A DNA stretch of 64,000 nt from Candidatus Nanopelagicales bacterium (GTDB lineage Bacteria > Actinomycetota > Actinomycetes > S36-B12 > UBA5976), in contig JAGYJD010000007.1 of NCBI GenBank assembly GCA_018402365.1, positions 1-64,000 of the forward strand. Reading direction: 5' to 3'. Below, piece by piece: positions 40,385-52,600 of this stretch; position 1 is the stretch's first letter; each line of letters opens with the position of its first letter. Under the pieces are notes generated by a model. That model ran no database searches. It saw only the letters and a program-made list of their open reading frames with translations, and was not told the origin of the DNA. Made by a program: the position numbers and the translations under genes.

Positions 40385-41316
40385 CGTCTTCACTTAGCAG
40401 TTTTCAAAGTCCTCACGTCACTGTAAGAGTGCCAGCTAAGATCAATTTGCAATTATCGGTGGGGCCCTTGAAAAATACGGGTTATCACGAGATCGCTACT
40501 ATTTTTCACTCAATCAGTTTGTTTGATGAAGTAACGGTTTCAAAAGTTAAGTCAGGTAGTGAGCACTTAAGTATCTCAGGAGTTGGCGCCAATGAATTAC
40601 CAGTTAATCAAGATAATTTAGCGCATAAGGCAATCCGGGAAGTTGCTAAATATGTAGAACATCCAATTAATGCTCGCATTCATATAGACAAATCAATTCC
40701 GATTGCCGGAGGAATGGCCGGAGGTAGCGCTGATGCGGCCGCGGTATTGGTAGCCGTTAATTACCTATGGAAGCTAAATCTAGATAGTGAGCAATTAGTA
40801 AAAATTGCCAGTCAAGTGGGATCTGATGTGGCATTTTTATTGATTGGTAATACTCAAATGGGATTAGGAAGAGGTGAAAAACTAACTCCGGTTTTAACCA
40901 GAGGGGAATTTAATTGGGTTGTCGCAACTAATCGTGGCGGTCTATCAACCAGTGAAGTTTATAAAGTTTGCGACGAATTAAGAGCAAATCAAGAAGTGGC
41001 TGCCCCCGAGATAAATAAAAATTTAGTGCAAGCTTTAGCCGGTGGCAACGTTAATCAAGTAGCGCAAAATCTTTCTAATGATTTACAAATTGCGGCATTA
41101 AAATTAAAACCAGAATTGAAACATTTATTACAAGCAGGTGAAGATTTTGGAGCTTTAGCAAGTTTAGTATCTGGTTCAGGCCCCACCTGTATTTTTTTGT
41201 CAGAGACTAAGAATGCTGCGCAGAATTTAGCGGTAGATTTATCAAGTAGCGGATTATGTAAGAACGTCTTAGTGGCAAGTGGTCCAGTGCCTGGCGCAAA
41301 AATTTTGGCTGATTAA
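40381..41316 (+). CDS. ispE: 4-diphosphocytidyl-2-C-methyl-D-erythritol kinase
   Basis: VPAKINLQLSVG, IPIAGGMAGGSADAAAVL, SGSGPTCIFL. Confidence 0.96.
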   Translation: MTSSLSSFQSPHVTVRVPAKINLQLSVGPLKNTGYHEIATIFHSISLFDEVTVSKVKSGSEHLSISGVGANELPVNQDNLAHKAIREVAKYVEHPINARIHIDKSIPIAGGMAGGSADAAAVLVAVNYLWKLNLDSEQLVKIASQVGSDVAFLLIGNTQMGLGRGEKLTPVLTRGEFNWVVATNRGGLSTSEVYKVCDELRANQEVAAPEINKNLVQALAGGNVNQVAQNLSNDLQIAALKLKPELKHLLQAGEDFGALASLVSGSGPTCIFLSETKNAAQNLAVDLSSSGLCKNVLVASGPVPGAKILAD

Positions 41317-42068
41317 TTTAAGTATTGCAATGTAGGGTTTTTTCTTAATCCACTCAATCCAAACCAAACTTTATTAACAGCAAAGGCAACTATTTCTTCT
41401 TTATCCATAGGTCTTTCTTCTTCCCACCATTGCCCAACGAGCGCAACAGAGCCGACTAACATTCTGGCGTAGACTGCCGCACTTTTTTTAGGAAGTCCAA
41501 AGCGACCAAAGGCATGATTCAATACTTCTTCGCAGCGATCGACGATGTCATTAACTAAACCTGAATAAGCGCTAGGCCCTTGAAAGGCAGGAGCATCTCT
41601 TAATAAAACTCGATATCCATCTGGATGTTCTTCAATGTAATTAAAGAAAGCCATCACGGCTTGTTCTAACATGTGGCGGGGTCTTCCAGAAGTTAATCCA
41701 GAGCTGACTGTGTCTAAGAGGGCGCGAGTTTCACGATCAAGCACCACCGCATATAAACCTTCTTTGCTGGCAAAGTGCTCATAAATTATTGGTTTAGAAA
41801 TAGCAGCTAGTTGCGCTATTTCTTCAATGCTGACAGCTTCATAACCTTTTTCAGCGAATAGATGACGAGCCATAGCAATTAGTTGTTCTCGCCGATCGTG
41901 CCCACTCATTCTCACTTTGCTAGCAACGCGGTCAGCCTCGATTTCGGCTTTACTAACTCGAGCACGAGCACGCGCTGTTTCGTGGCGAGCTTTTTCTTGT
42001 GCCTTCAAGAGTCGCTTTGCGGCTTTGAGTTCTTCTCGAGTCGGTTGCTCGGCAGGATTTACAGGCAT
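41313..42068 (-). CDS. TetR-family regulator
   Basis: RREQLIAMARHLFAEKGYEAVSIEEIAQLAAISKPIIYEHFASKEGLYAVVLDRE. Confidence 0.94.
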   Translation of the reverse strand: MPVNPAEQPTREELKAAKRLLKAQEKARHETARARARVSKAEIEADRVASKVRMSGHDRREQLIAMARHLFAEKGYEAVSIEEIAQLAAISKPIIYEHFASKEGLYAVVLDRETRALLDTVSSGLTSGRPRHMLEQAVMAFFNYIEEHPDGYRVLLRDAPAFQGPSAYSGLVNDIVDRCEEVLNHAFGRFGLPKKSAAVYARMLVGSVALVGQWWEEERPMDKEEIVAFAVNKVWFGLSGLRKNPTLQYLN

Positions 42069-42123
42069 GGTGTCAACGCTACAACCGCTCTCGCTTAGGC
42101 TATGCGGGCACGAGTAAATGTAT

Positions 42124-42195
42124 TCCGGGATCGTCCAATTGGCAGGACACCGGCCTTTGGAGCCGAGAATCGGGGTTCGAGTCCCTGTCCCGGAG
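42124..42195 (+). tRNA. tRNA-Gln (anticodon TTG)
   Basis: tccggga/tcccgga acceptor; anticodon loop ctTTGga; T-loop ggttcgagtcc. Confidence 0.92.
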
Positions 42196-42235
42196 CGTGA
42201 CTAAAAATAGGGCCTCTCACCGTTAGCATGTCTGT

Positions 42236-43672
42236 GTGAGCCAAATAAATCTTGCCATCGTGCTCGCGGCGGGCGAGGGCAAACGAATGCGCTCAAAGCG
42301 GCCCAAGGTTTTGCATGAAATTTGCGGTGCCCCTTTGGTGGGACATGTGGTGGATGCCGTTTCTGCGCTCGAACCAAGTGAGACCATAGCGGTCTTGGGT
42401 AACCAGCGAGAAGAAGTTGAAGCTTGGCTTAAAGCAAATCACCCGAAAGTTAAATCGGTAATTCAAGAAGAACAGCTCGGTACCGGCCATGCGGTAAAGG
42501 TCGCTTTGTCAGAATTAGCTGAAGCGAGCGGCAAGGTATTAATTGCTCCGGCAGATATGCCATTGATAACGTCCGAGGATTTAGCAAACTTAGCTTTAGC
42601 TGCTGCTGATAAAGCTGGTGCGGTTTTGACTGCTGAAGTTGAAGTGCCGAGCGGTTATGGCCGGGTGATATCAAAAAATGATTTGGTCTTGGCCATTGTT
42701 GAAGATAAAGATGCGGATGATAAAACTTTAAAAATAACAGAAATAAATACGGGTATTTATATTTTTGAAATCGACAAATTGAAGGCAGCGCTGGCGAGTC
42801 TTAAGCAAGATAATAAACAAAATGAATTTTATCTGACAGACGTAGTTGCCATATTGAATCAACAGGGTGAAAAAGTTGCAAAAACCAAATGCCTAAAAGC
42901 TGAGAATGCGCTGGGGGTAAATGATCGTCAGCAATTAGCGCAAGCTGGTGAAATTATGCAAAAGCGAATAAATAATTTCTGGATGAGTTCAGGAGTTTCA
43001 ATGCGGAATCCCGCAAATGTGTTTATTGATAAGACTGCTTATCTAGAAAGTGATTGCTACTTAGATAACAACACATTTATTTTAGGAAACACTCGTATTT
43101 CTGAAGGTGCTGCTATCGGACCAGATACCTCTATTACAAATTCAGTAATTGGGCAAAGGGCGAAAGTTTTTTCATCTACCTTGGTTGCGGCAGAGGTTGG
43201 TGAAGAGAGTGTGGTTGGTCCATATACCTTTTTGAGACCTGGAGCGAAGTTAGCAAAAGCCACAAAGGTGGGCGCTTACGTAGAAGTAAAAAATAGTGAA
43301 ATTGGTGAAGGTTCAAAAGTTCCGCACCTTTCTTACATTGGCGACGGCAAAATTGGAAAAAACAGCAACGTAGGAGCTGGCACCATTTTTGCTAATTACG
43401 ACGGTGAGAAAAAAGATCAAACCGTAGTAGGTGATTTTGTAAAAATAGGTAGCGACAACGTTTTAGTGGCGCCAGTAACTATTGGAGATGGTGCCTATAC
43501 CGCCGCCGGCAGTGTGATCGTTGAAGATGTTGAGCCAGGTGCGATGGGCGTTGCTCGTGGCAAACAGAAAAATGTTTTGGGTTGGGTAAAAAGAAAAAGA
43601 CCCAATAGCAAAGCGGCAGAGGCCGCAGAGCGCGCCCAAAAACAAGATTCCACAAGTGAGCCGACAGAATAA
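42236..43672 (+). CDS. glmU: Bifunctional UDP-GlcNAc pyrophosphorylase / GlcN-1-P acetyltransferase
   Basis: VLAAGEGKRMRSKRPKVLHEICGAPLVGHV and left-handed beta-helix repeats. Confidence 0.97.
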   Translation: MSQINLAIVLAAGEGKRMRSKRPKVLHEICGAPLVGHVVDAVSALEPSETIAVLGNQREEVEAWLKANHPKVKSVIQEEQLGTGHAVKVALSELAEASGKVLIAPADMPLITSEDLANLALAAADKAGAVLTAEVEVPSGYGRVISKNDLVLAIVEDKDADDKTLKITEINTGIYIFEIDKLKAALASLKQDNKQNEFYLTDVVAILNQQGEKVAKTKCLKAENALGVNDRQQLAQAGEIMQKRINNFWMSSGVSMRNPANVFIDKTAYLESDCYLDNNTFILGNTRISEGAAIGPDTSITNSVIGQRAKVFSSTLVAAEVGEESVVGPYTFLRPGAKLAKATKVGAYVEVKNSEIGEGSKVPHLSYIGDGKIGKNSNVGAGTIFANYDGEKKDQTVVGDFVKIGSDNVLVAPVTIGDGAYTAAGSVIVEDVEPGAMGVARGKQKNVLGWVKRKRPNSKAAEAAERAQKQDSTSEPTE

Positions 43673-43702
43673 GGCCACGGTCTACGAAAGGGTGCGAAGC
43701 TT

Positions 43703-44692
43703 TTGGCAGATATCGAAACTGTAACCAGTAAACGGTTACTTTTAGTGGCGGGCAGGTCTCACCCTCAATTAGCGGAAGCGGTTAGCCGCGAGCTAGGGGT
43801 GGAAATTGCAAAACTCTCAGCTTATGACTTTGCCAATGGCGAAATTTTTGTTCGTTTTGAAGAATCGGTTCGTGGTGCGGATGCCTTTGTCCTTCAATCT
43901 CACACTGCGCCAATCAACAAATGGATAATGGAACAACTTTTAATTGTAGATGCGTTAAGGCGAGCTTCTGCCAGAAGAATTACTGTGATCATGCCTTACT
44001 ACGGTTATGCGCGACAAGATAAAAAGCACAGAGGGCGCGAACCGATTTCTGCTCGTTTGATGGCTGACTTGTTAAAGACTGCCGGGGCGGACCGAATAAT
44101 GACTGTTGATTTACACACTGCTCAAATCCAAGGATTCTTTGATGGCCCGGTAGATCACTTGGTGGCAATTAAAATTTTGGCAGACTACATAAATTCAAAA
44201 ACTGAAAGAAATAACATTACGGTGGTTTCACCAGACTCAGGCCGAGTAAGAGTTGCAGAAAAGTGGACAGACATTTTGGGTAGTCCGCTAGCTATCATTC
44301 ACAAACGCCGTGACCCTGATGTGCCAAACGAAGTCAAGATGTTTGAAGTGGTGGGTGACGTTGCTGGAAGAACTTGTGTCTTAGTAGATGACATGATTGA
44401 TACTGGTGGCACCATTGCAAAAGCAGCCGAAACACTTTTTGACAATGGGGCAAAAGACGTTATCGTCACCGCTACTCACGGAATTTTGTCAAATGACGCC
44501 AACACCAGACTTCAAAATTCTCGTATCTCTGAGGTGATAGTTACCGATACATTGCCAATCGCAGAAGAGTCAAAGTTTGAAAAACTCACGGTGCTTTCGG
44601 TAGCACCCTTACTCGCTACCGCGGTGCTAGAGGTCTTTAGAGAAGGCTCTGTAACTAGTCTTTTTGATGAAAGGCAACCTTCACTCTTTTAG
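43703..44692 (+). CDS. prs: Ribose-phosphate pyrophosphokinase
   Basis: YYGYARQDKKHRGREPISARLMADLL; VLVDDMIDTGGTIAKAAE. Confidence 0.97.
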   Translation: MADIETVTSKRLLLVAGRSHPQLAEAVSRELGVEIAKLSAYDFANGEIFVRFEESVRGADAFVLQSHTAPINKWIMEQLLIVDALRRASARRITVIMPYYGYARQDKKHRGREPISARLMADLLKTAGADRIMTVDLHTAQIQGFFDGPVDHLVAIKILADYINSKTERNNITVVSPDSGRVRVAEKWTDILGSPLAIIHKRRDPDVPNEVKMFEVVGDVAGRTCVLVDDMIDTGGTIAKAAETLFDNGAKDVIVTATHGILSNDANTRLQNSRISEVIVTDTLPIAEESKFEKLTVLSVAPLLATAVLEVFREGSVTSLFDERQPSLF

Positions 44693-44792
44693 TACCCCTT
44701 TAGTGGACGGCTGAGAACCGGTTGGCTAATCTTTGAAGGTAATTCGGCGAGGGTAACCATCGCGGTTGCCGTGATCGACGAGGAGTCGAAAA

Positions 44793-45275
44793 ATGAGTTC
44801 GAAAAAAGAGACCTTAGTAAAGCTTGATGCAGTCAAGCGTGATGAATTTGGTAAAGGTGCTTCACGCAGAGCTAGACGCAGTGGAAACATTCCTGCCGTG
44901 ATCTACGGAAAGAGCCAAACCCCACTTCATATCAATTTAGAAGACCACGCCACCACTTTGGCTTTACGTATCCCGCTAGTAACACTAGAAGTTAATTTAG
45001 ATGGCCAAACCTTGTTAACCGCACCAAGAGAAGTGCAAAGAGACCCAATCAAGCGCTCTATCAAGCACGTTGACTTAGTAGTCCTAAATGAAGAACAAGT
45101 AAAGATGAGAATGGAAGAAGCCTCTCACGCAGAAGAGCGGGCAGCCGCAGAAGTTGCGGCACGTCTAGCTTCAGCAGCTTCAAATGAAATGGATCTCGGT
45201 GAAATCGCGCCGGTGGAAGCAAGCGAGGCAACTGAAGCGGCGACCGGCGAAGAAACTCCCGCTGCCAGCGAGTAG
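44793..45275 (+). CDS. rplY: 50S ribosomal protein L25 (CTC-like)
   Basis: GKGASRRARRSGNIPAVIYGKSQTPLHINLE; RDPIKRSIKHVDLVVL; short acidic tail. Confidence 0.93.
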   Translation: MSSKKETLVKLDAVKRDEFGKGASRRARRSGNIPAVIYGKSQTPLHINLEDHATTLALRIPLVTLEVNLDGQTLLTAPREVQRDPIKRSIKHVDLVVLNEEQVKMRMEEASHAEERAAAEVAARLASAASNEMDLGEIAPVEASEATEAATGEETPAASE

Positions 45276-45281
45276 TTAATA

Positions 45282-45875
45282 GTGACAGACTCAACTTGGT
45301 TAGTCGTTGGTCTGGGAAACATAGACGAGCAATATCAAAAAACTCGTCACAATGTTGGAGTTATGGCCATTAGACATTTGGCCGAAAGCTTTAATGAAAA
45401 GTTTTCTAGACATAAAAAGACTAATTCTTTTTTAGCACAAGCTAAAGAAGGATCACAAAAAATTCTTATGGCTTATCTCGATTGTTATATGAACGAAAGT
45501 GGTGGCCCCACTAAATCGCTAATGCAATTTTTTAATGTCTCAGAAGAACATTTAGTTATTTTGCATGATGAGTTAGATCTTGATTTTGAAAATTTAAGAA
45601 TTAAGTTTGCGGGCGGGGACAATGGCCATAACGGACTTAAGTCAATTAGAGCTGCAATTGGTAATGGCGAATTTCATCGGGTGAGATTAGGGATAGGTCG
45701 ACCAAAGACTCAACAAGATCCAGCATCTTTTGTCTTAGAAAAATTTAGTCAAAGTGAATCCTCTAAACTTGAAGAATTTTTAGCTGAGAGCACTAGTGCG
45801 ATTGAAACTTTAATGAGGGATGGATTGAGTCAAGCGCAAAATCTTTACCATAAAAGAGTTGATCAAAATGAATGA
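45282..45875 (+). CDS. pth: Peptidyl-tRNA hydrolase
   Basis: WLVVGLGNIDEQYQKTRHNVGVMAI; MNESGGPTKSLMQFF; GGDNGHNGLKSI. Confidence 0.95.
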   Translation: MTDSTWLVVGLGNIDEQYQKTRHNVGVMAIRHLAESFNEKFSRHKKTNSFLAQAKEGSQKILMAYLDCYMNESGGPTKSLMQFFNVSEEHLVILHDELDLDFENLRIKFAGGDNGHNGLKSIRAAIGNGEFHRVRLGIGRPKTQQDPASFVLEKFSQSESSKLEEFLAESTSAIETLMRDGLSQAQNLYHKRVDQNE

Positions 45876-46629
45876 TTTAGAGATCGCTATTGAAATAGCT
45901 CAAGCAGCAGGTAAATTATTAATGCAAGTTCGGGCCGAGAATCAAGATCTGATTAATACTCGTGAGATTGGAGATCTTGCAGATCAAGCTGCGGAGCAGT
46001 TGATTTCTACACAATTAAAAATACATCGGCCGCAAGATTCAATTCTGAGCGAAGAGGCAATAGATGATTTGAATCGACTTTCAGCAGAGCGAGTTTGGAT
46101 CGTTGATCCACTTGATGGCACTCGGGAGTATTCATCAAATCGTGAAGATTTTGCGGTACACATTGCGCTTTGGGAAAAAACTTTTGACCAAGCTCCTTCC
46201 CAACTCTCGGTCGGAGTGGTGGCGCTACCTGCAACGGGGCAAGTTTTTCACACAGGGGAAACTTTCGATCTAGAAAAGTTAAAGAGTTTTCCGAAGGTAG
46301 TTATTTCTAGAACTCGTCCACCAGAAACTATGAGTCCGATTTTAGATGCCTTGAAAAATACCTTTGGCGGGGTTGAGACGCTTCCGTTAGGTTCAGTGGG
46401 TGCAAAGGTAGCTCAACTAATTATGGGCAAAGCAGATGTTTATGTGCACACCACAGGTTTTTTTGAGTGGGACGTGGCGGCTCCACTCGCAGTAGCTGCT
46501 AAATATGGTTTTCACGTTTCAGATATTTCAAATTTGCCAATTGAGTTAAACAAAGAAAATACCCGAGTTGAAAATGTTTTGATTTGTCATCCAGACCTAA
46601 CTGAAACTCTATTAGCAGCTTTGAAATGA
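45859..46629 (+). CDS. Inositol monophosphatase family / CysQ-like phosphatase
   Basis: ILSEEAIDD, VWIVDPLDGTREYSSNREDFAVHIAL, FEWDVAAPLAVA. Confidence 0.9.
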   Translation: MIKMNDLEIAIEIAQAAGKLLMQVRAENQDLINTREIGDLADQAAEQLISTQLKIHRPQDSILSEEAIDDLNRLSAERVWIVDPLDGTREYSSNREDFAVHIALWEKTFDQAPSQLSVGVVALPATGQVFHTGETFDLEKLKSFPKVVISRTRPPETMSPILDALKNTFGGVETLPLGSVGAKVAQLIMGKADVYVHTTGFFEWDVAAPLAVAAKYGFHVSDISNLPIELNKENTRVENVLICHPDLTETLLAALK

Positions 46630-49600
46630 GCCTTAGCGGTTTAAAAGACTTTATAGCAAATTCGCAGCATTGGCAGACTTCCCGCGACAAAATTTTACAA
46701 AGTACAAAACTCTATGTGAATTCGAGTAATGGATTCGATAGCTTTTTGGTATCTGATCTTGCCAAGGCAGATGAAAAAAGAAAAATAAGTATGGCAATTT
46801 TTTCAACTGATCGGTTGGCAGAGAGATTTACTAAAGAAATCAATAGCTGGGATTCGACTTTGAGAACGCTGGTTTTTCCAGCGTTAGAGACGCTGCCCCA
46901 CGAAACCATTCAGCCGACAGCAGAAGTTGTAGGTAAGCGAAATTATGTCTTACAAAAGCTAAGTTCTGCTTTTGAAGAAAAGTTAGTAATTGCTACTTCT
47001 ATCGCAGCTCTAATGCAGCCAATTCCTAAAGAATTAAAAAATACTGAATTTTTGACAATTGAAACTGGCGAGAGTATTGATTTTTTAAAACTAGTCACAC
47101 AACTGGTTCAGGCGGGTTACCAGCGTGAAGAATTAGTTCAAGGAAGAGGTGATTTTGCAGTTCGAGGTGGAATTATTGATATTTTTCCGCCACAGTTTGC
47201 CCATCCCATAAGAATAGAATTTTTCTCTGATGAAATTGAAGAAATAAGATTTTTCTCACTCAGCGATCAGCGCACGATCGAAGTGGTGAAATTGAAAGTC
47301 GAGATTCCTAGCTTGATTTACCAATCTGAATCTTATGAGAGTTTCAGTAGTTATTTAACCAAAAATACTAGGATTTACTTTTTTGATCCAGAAAAATTAA
47401 AGCGGCGTGCAGAAGATGTAATAAAGACAGACCAAGAATTTATCGAAGTTTTTTGGCAAACTCAAGCTGAAGCTAATACTGAAATGAGCAAACTTAATGA
47501 ACTTCAACTTTTAGAGTTTGAAGAATTAGAGCAAGATTTTGAGAGTAAAAACTGTAGCATCATCTACTCAACCAGCTTGGCCATTTTTGATGAAAGTAGT
47601 GAAATTGAATCAATTGATTTATCGGTTAAACCAAGTGTTAAGGTTCATAGAAATATACTTGAAAATTTTGAAGACCTTAAAATCCAATTAAGAGAAAAAA
47701 ATAATTTAGCGGTAGTGGTAGCTGGCGCAGGTCTCGCGCAAAGAGTATTAGAGCAAGCGAGCGAACTTTCTATTCCGGCAGGAATTCAGAATGAAAATGA
47801 ATTCACCAAAAATATTCTGAATATTTATCAAGCAGAATTGATGAGTGGGTTTGAATATTTGCCGAGTGGATTGAGAGTACTGAATGAAAAAGAGATTTTT
47901 GGACAAAAAACTAAAGATAAAGAGGTAGATAAATTACCCACTCGTAGAAGAAAACAAATTGATATCTTAACGCTCACACCAGGTGATTTTTTGGTGCACG
48001 AACAACATGGAATCGGCAAATATTTAGAATTACAAAATCGTAAAACAGCTAATGCGCAAAGAGAATATTTGGTAATCGAATTTGCTGCCACTAAGCGAGG
48101 TCAGCCAGCTGATCGACTGTATTTACCCACGGATCAACTTGATCAAATTACAAAATATGTGGGTGGTGAATCCCCGGCGCTAAGTAAATTAGGGGGTTCG
48201 GATTGGGAAAAAACTAAGGGCCGTGCTCGCAAGGCAGTAAGACAAATTGCCGCAGAATTAATCAGACTTTATTCAATTAGACAAACAAGTAAAGGTTTTG
48301 CATTTTCGCAAGACACTCCTTGGCAAAAAGAATTAGAAGATGCCTTTGCCTTTGTGGAAACACCGGATCAACTCTCTTCAATTGAAGAAGTAAAAAGAGA
48401 TATGGAAAAGCCCTTTCCGATGGATCGGGTAATTGCGGGTGATGTTGGTTATGGAAAAACAGAAATCGCAGTGAGGGCTGCCTTTAAAGCGGCCCAAGAT
48501 GGAAAGCAAGTAGCGGTATTAGTGCCCACTACTTTGTTAGCGCAACAGCACTTTCAAACATTTAGTGACCGTTTTGCGGCTTTTCCTATAAAAACTGCAG
48601 TTTTGAGTAGATTTCAAACTAAAAAAGAAATCACTCTCACGCTTGAAGAAATAAGTTTGGGAAAAGTGGATGTTGTTATTGGGACCCATCGACTTTTGAC
48701 TCACGATGTTAAATTTAAAGATTTAGGTTTAGTAGTCGTCGACGAAGAGCAAAGATTTGGTGTGGAGCATAAAGAACATTTGAAAGCTTTAAGAACAAAT
48801 GTTGATGTGCTTTCTATGAGCGCAACACCGATACCGCGTACTTTAGAGATGGCAATTACCGGCATTCGTGAAATGTCAGTAATTCAAACTCCCCCTGAAG
48901 AGCGACTACCGATTTTAACTGCGGTAGGGCCAAGTAATGATCACCAAATTGCGGCAGCAATTAGGCGAGAGCTAATTCGAGATGGACAAGTTTTCTACGT
49001 ACATAATCGAGTTGAATCAATTGATCGACTTGCTAGTAAGTTAAAAGATTTAGTACCTGAGGCTCGGGTTGCCGTAGCGCACGGAAAAATGAATGAAGTC
49101 CAGTTAGAGCAAGTTATTTTAGATTTTTGGGAAAAGAAATTTGATGTCTTAGTTTCGACCACCATAGTTGAATCAGGCTTAGATATTCCAAATGCGAATA
49201 CATTGATAGTAGATCGGGCTGACACTTTTGGCCTTTCGCAATTGCACCAAATCAGAGGAAGAGTAGGTCGGGGAAGAGACAGAGCTTACGCTTATTTCTT
49301 ATTTGATCCTAAAAAGACAATTACCGAAACCGCTCATGAAAGATTAAAAACGATTGCACAAAATACTGAGCTTGGCTCGGGTATGGCAGTAGCGATGAAA
49401 GATTTAGAGATTAGAGGTGCCGGAAATATTTTGGGACAACAACAGTCCGGTCATATTGCTGAGGTGGGATTTGATCTTTACGTACGGCTGATTTCTGAAG
49501 CAATTTCTAAAGCTAAAGGTGAAGAAGAGGTAAGTCACGAAGAATTAAGAATCGAATTAGGAATTGAAGCATATATTCCAGAAAGCTTTATCTCGCATGA

Positions 49601-49967
49601 AAGATTACGACTTGAGGCCTATAAGTCACTTTCAGAAATTCAAAGCACTCAGGAGTTAGCAGATTTTATAAAGCAATTAACAGATCGTTACGGAAGCTAT
49701 CCGCCAGAAGTAGGTCGCTTGATAGAGGTCGCCAGCCTTAGAATTCTTGCGCGAAAAGCTAATTTGTCTGAAGTGATATTAACTAATAACAAGATAAAAT
49801 TTGCTCCAGTTTTGTTGCCTGATTCAAGGTCGGTTCGTTTATCGCGGCTATATCCAGGCTCAGTCATTCGTCCTGCGGTTAGAGCAATTTTGGTTCCTGC
49901 GCCAGGCAATGGCTCGATAATCCCATGGGTGCAAGAGGTAATAACCTCAGTAATATTAGAGCAATAA
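46626..49967 (+). CDS. mfd: Transcription-repair coupling factor
   Basis: 1113 aa; IAGDVGYGKTEIAVRAAFKAAQDGKQVAVLVPTTLLAQQH; VVDEEQRFGVEHKE; IRGRVGRGRDRAYAYF. Confidence 0.97.
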   Translation: MSLSGLKDFIANSQHWQTSRDKILQSTKLYVNSSNGFDSFLVSDLAKADEKRKISMAIFSTDRLAERFTKEINSWDSTLRTLVFPALETLPHETIQPTAEVVGKRNYVLQKLSSAFEEKLVIATSIAALMQPIPKELKNTEFLTIETGESIDFLKLVTQLVQAGYQREELVQGRGDFAVRGGIIDIFPPQFAHPIRIEFFSDEIEEIRFFSLSDQRTIEVVKLKVEIPSLIYQSESYESFSSYLTKNTRIYFFDPEKLKRRAEDVIKTDQEFIEVFWQTQAEANTEMSKLNELQLLEFEELEQDFESKNCSIIYSTSLAIFDESSEIESIDLSVKPSVKVHRNILENFEDLKIQLREKNNLAVVVAGAGLAQRVLEQASELSIPAGIQNENEFTKNILNIYQAELMSGFEYLPSGLRVLNEKEIFGQKTKDKEVDKLPTRRRKQIDILTLTPGDFLVHEQHGIGKYLELQNRKTANAQREYLVIEFAATKRGQPADRLYLPTDQLDQITKYVGGESPALSKLGGSDWEKTKGRARKAVRQIAAELIRLYSIRQTSKGFAFSQDTPWQKELEDAFAFVETPDQLSSIEEVKRDMEKPFPMDRVIAGDVGYGKTEIAVRAAFKAAQDGKQVAVLVPTTLLAQQHFQTFSDRFAAFPIKTAVLSRFQTKKEITLTLEEISLGKVDVVIGTHRLLTHDVKFKDLGLVVVDEEQRFGVEHKEHLKALRTNVDVLSMSATPIPRTLEMAITGIREMSVIQTPPEERLPILTAVGPSNDHQIAAAIRRELIRDGQVFYVHNRVESIDRLASKLKDLVPEARVAVAHGKMNEVQLEQVILDFWEKKFDVLVSTTIVESGLDIPNANTLIVDRADTFGLSQLHQIRGRVGRGRDRAYAYFLFDPKKTITETAHERLKTIAQNTELGSGMAVAMKDLEIRGAGNILGQQQSGHIAEVGFDLYVRLISEAISKAKGEEEVSHEELRIELGIEAYIPESFISHERLRLEAYKSLSEIQSTQELADFIKQLTDRYGSYPPEVGRLIEVASLRILARKANLSEVILTNNKIKFAPVLLPDSRSVRLSRLYPGSVIRPAVRAILVPAPGNGSIIPWVQEVITSVILEQ

Positions 49968-49968
49968 T

Positions 49969-50595
49969 TTGAAAAGGAAATTAGTGAAAAAATCTCTCAG
50001 CCGCGCAGTGTCAGTCTTATTGATTGGTTTTCTATTACTTGGTTGCAGTACGCAAAATCCAGGAACCGCTGCCTATGTTGGTGAAAAAAGAATTCTCGTC
50101 TCTGAGCTAGATACTTATTTAATCGAATTAAGAGAGATTGTTCCCATCGAAACGAACGATGAGGGTAGTACTCAAATCAGGACAATTTTAGCGCTAATAA
50201 TTATTGGTGAAATTATCGAAACCGCACAACGCAATACCGAGGCGCAGGTGGATCAGAATCTAGTTGCGGGGGATTACCAAGCTTTAGAGCAAGATGTGGG
50301 CGGCAAAGAAGCTCTTGATTTATTTGCAGCGAATAGAGATGTGCCACCATCCTTGATTTATAAAGTCCTTGAGCAGAATCGAATAATCGAAGCGGTCGGT
50401 GTCTTACTTGCACCAGACGGAACTCCGGCAGATCAGAACAATGAAGCGAGTGCTTATATTTTAGATTTAGCTGGGCAAATCGAGATAACTGTAAACCCTC
50501 GTTATGGTTCTTGGAATTCAACTGATGGGTCGATTTCTCCGCCAGCAAATGTTCTCAGTGAACCAGCTTTTACAGTTGACTCTGGTTTAAATTAA
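49969..50595 (+). CDS. SurA-N-like secreted lipoprotein
   Basis: VLLIGFLLLGCSTQNPGTAAYVGEKRILVSELD; between mfd and mazG. Confidence 0.8.
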   Translation: MKRKLVKKSLSRAVSVLLIGFLLLGCSTQNPGTAAYVGEKRILVSELDTYLIELREIVPIETNDEGSTQIRTILALIIIGEIIETAQRNTEAQVDQNLVAGDYQALEQDVGGKEALDLFAANRDVPPSLIYKVLEQNRIIEAVGVLLAPDGTPADQNNEASAYILDLAGQIEITVNPRYGSWNSTDGSISPPANVLSEPAFTVDSGLN

Positions 50596-50601
50596 AAATA
50601 A

Positions 50602-51264
50602 ATGCCTAAAGCTGAAGATTTTCAAAATCGTGGGCTGGAAGGCTTAGTTAGTTTGATGGATCTTTTGCGAAGTCCAGGAGGGTGCCCTTGGGACGCAGAG
50701 CAAACTCATGAATCTCTTGGCGAATATTTACTGGAAGAGACCTATGAACTACTCGATGTACTTGGTTCTAAAGATAAAGAAGCGCTAAAAGAAGAATTAG
50801 GTGATTTATTATTACAAGTAGTATTTCATGCTCGAATTGCTTCTGAAGATAAAGTTGCTGGTTTTGATTTAGAACAGGTAGCAAATGATTTAATAACAAA
50901 ATTAGTTTCTCGTCACCCTCATGTTTTTGACAAACAGCAAGATTTAAAGCCCGAAGCAGTAAAAAATAATTGGGAAAAATTAAAAGCAAAAGAAAAAAAT
51001 AGAACTCATGCCTTTGAGGGGGTGCCAAGACAGCTTCCTGCACTTTTATTTGCTAGTAAAATTTTAGTTAGATTAGAAAAATATCAACCAGATTTTTCAA
51101 CTCAAGTCTCGAGCAAAGTTGAAGAATTGATTGAAGAGAATGCAACCGACGCCGAATTGGGGCAAATCTTGCTAGAAGTTGTCAAAAGGAGTAAAGACTT
51201 AGGGCTGGAGCCTGAAATAGCCTTGCGAAACGCGGTATTGAGGTTGGATTCGCAAGAAAAGTAA
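50602..51264 (+). CDS. mazG: Nucleoside triphosphate pyrophosphohydrolase
   Basis: LLRSPGGCPWDAEQTHESLGEYLLEETYELLD; KEELGDLLLQVVFHARIA; RHPHVF. Confidence 0.95.
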   Translation: MPKAEDFQNRGLEGLVSLMDLLRSPGGCPWDAEQTHESLGEYLLEETYELLDVLGSKDKEALKEELGDLLLQVVFHARIASEDKVAGFDLEQVANDLITKLVSRHPHVFDKQQDLKPEAVKNNWEKLKAKEKNRTHAFEGVPRQLPALLFASKILVRLEKYQPDFSTQVSSKVEELIEENATDAELGQILLEVVKRSKDLGLEPEIALRNAVLRLDSQEK

Positions 51265-51289
51265 TAAATTCTTCTTCGGTAAGATATGA

Positions 51290-52594
<1,305 letters not shown>

Positions 52595-52600
52595 CAGAGT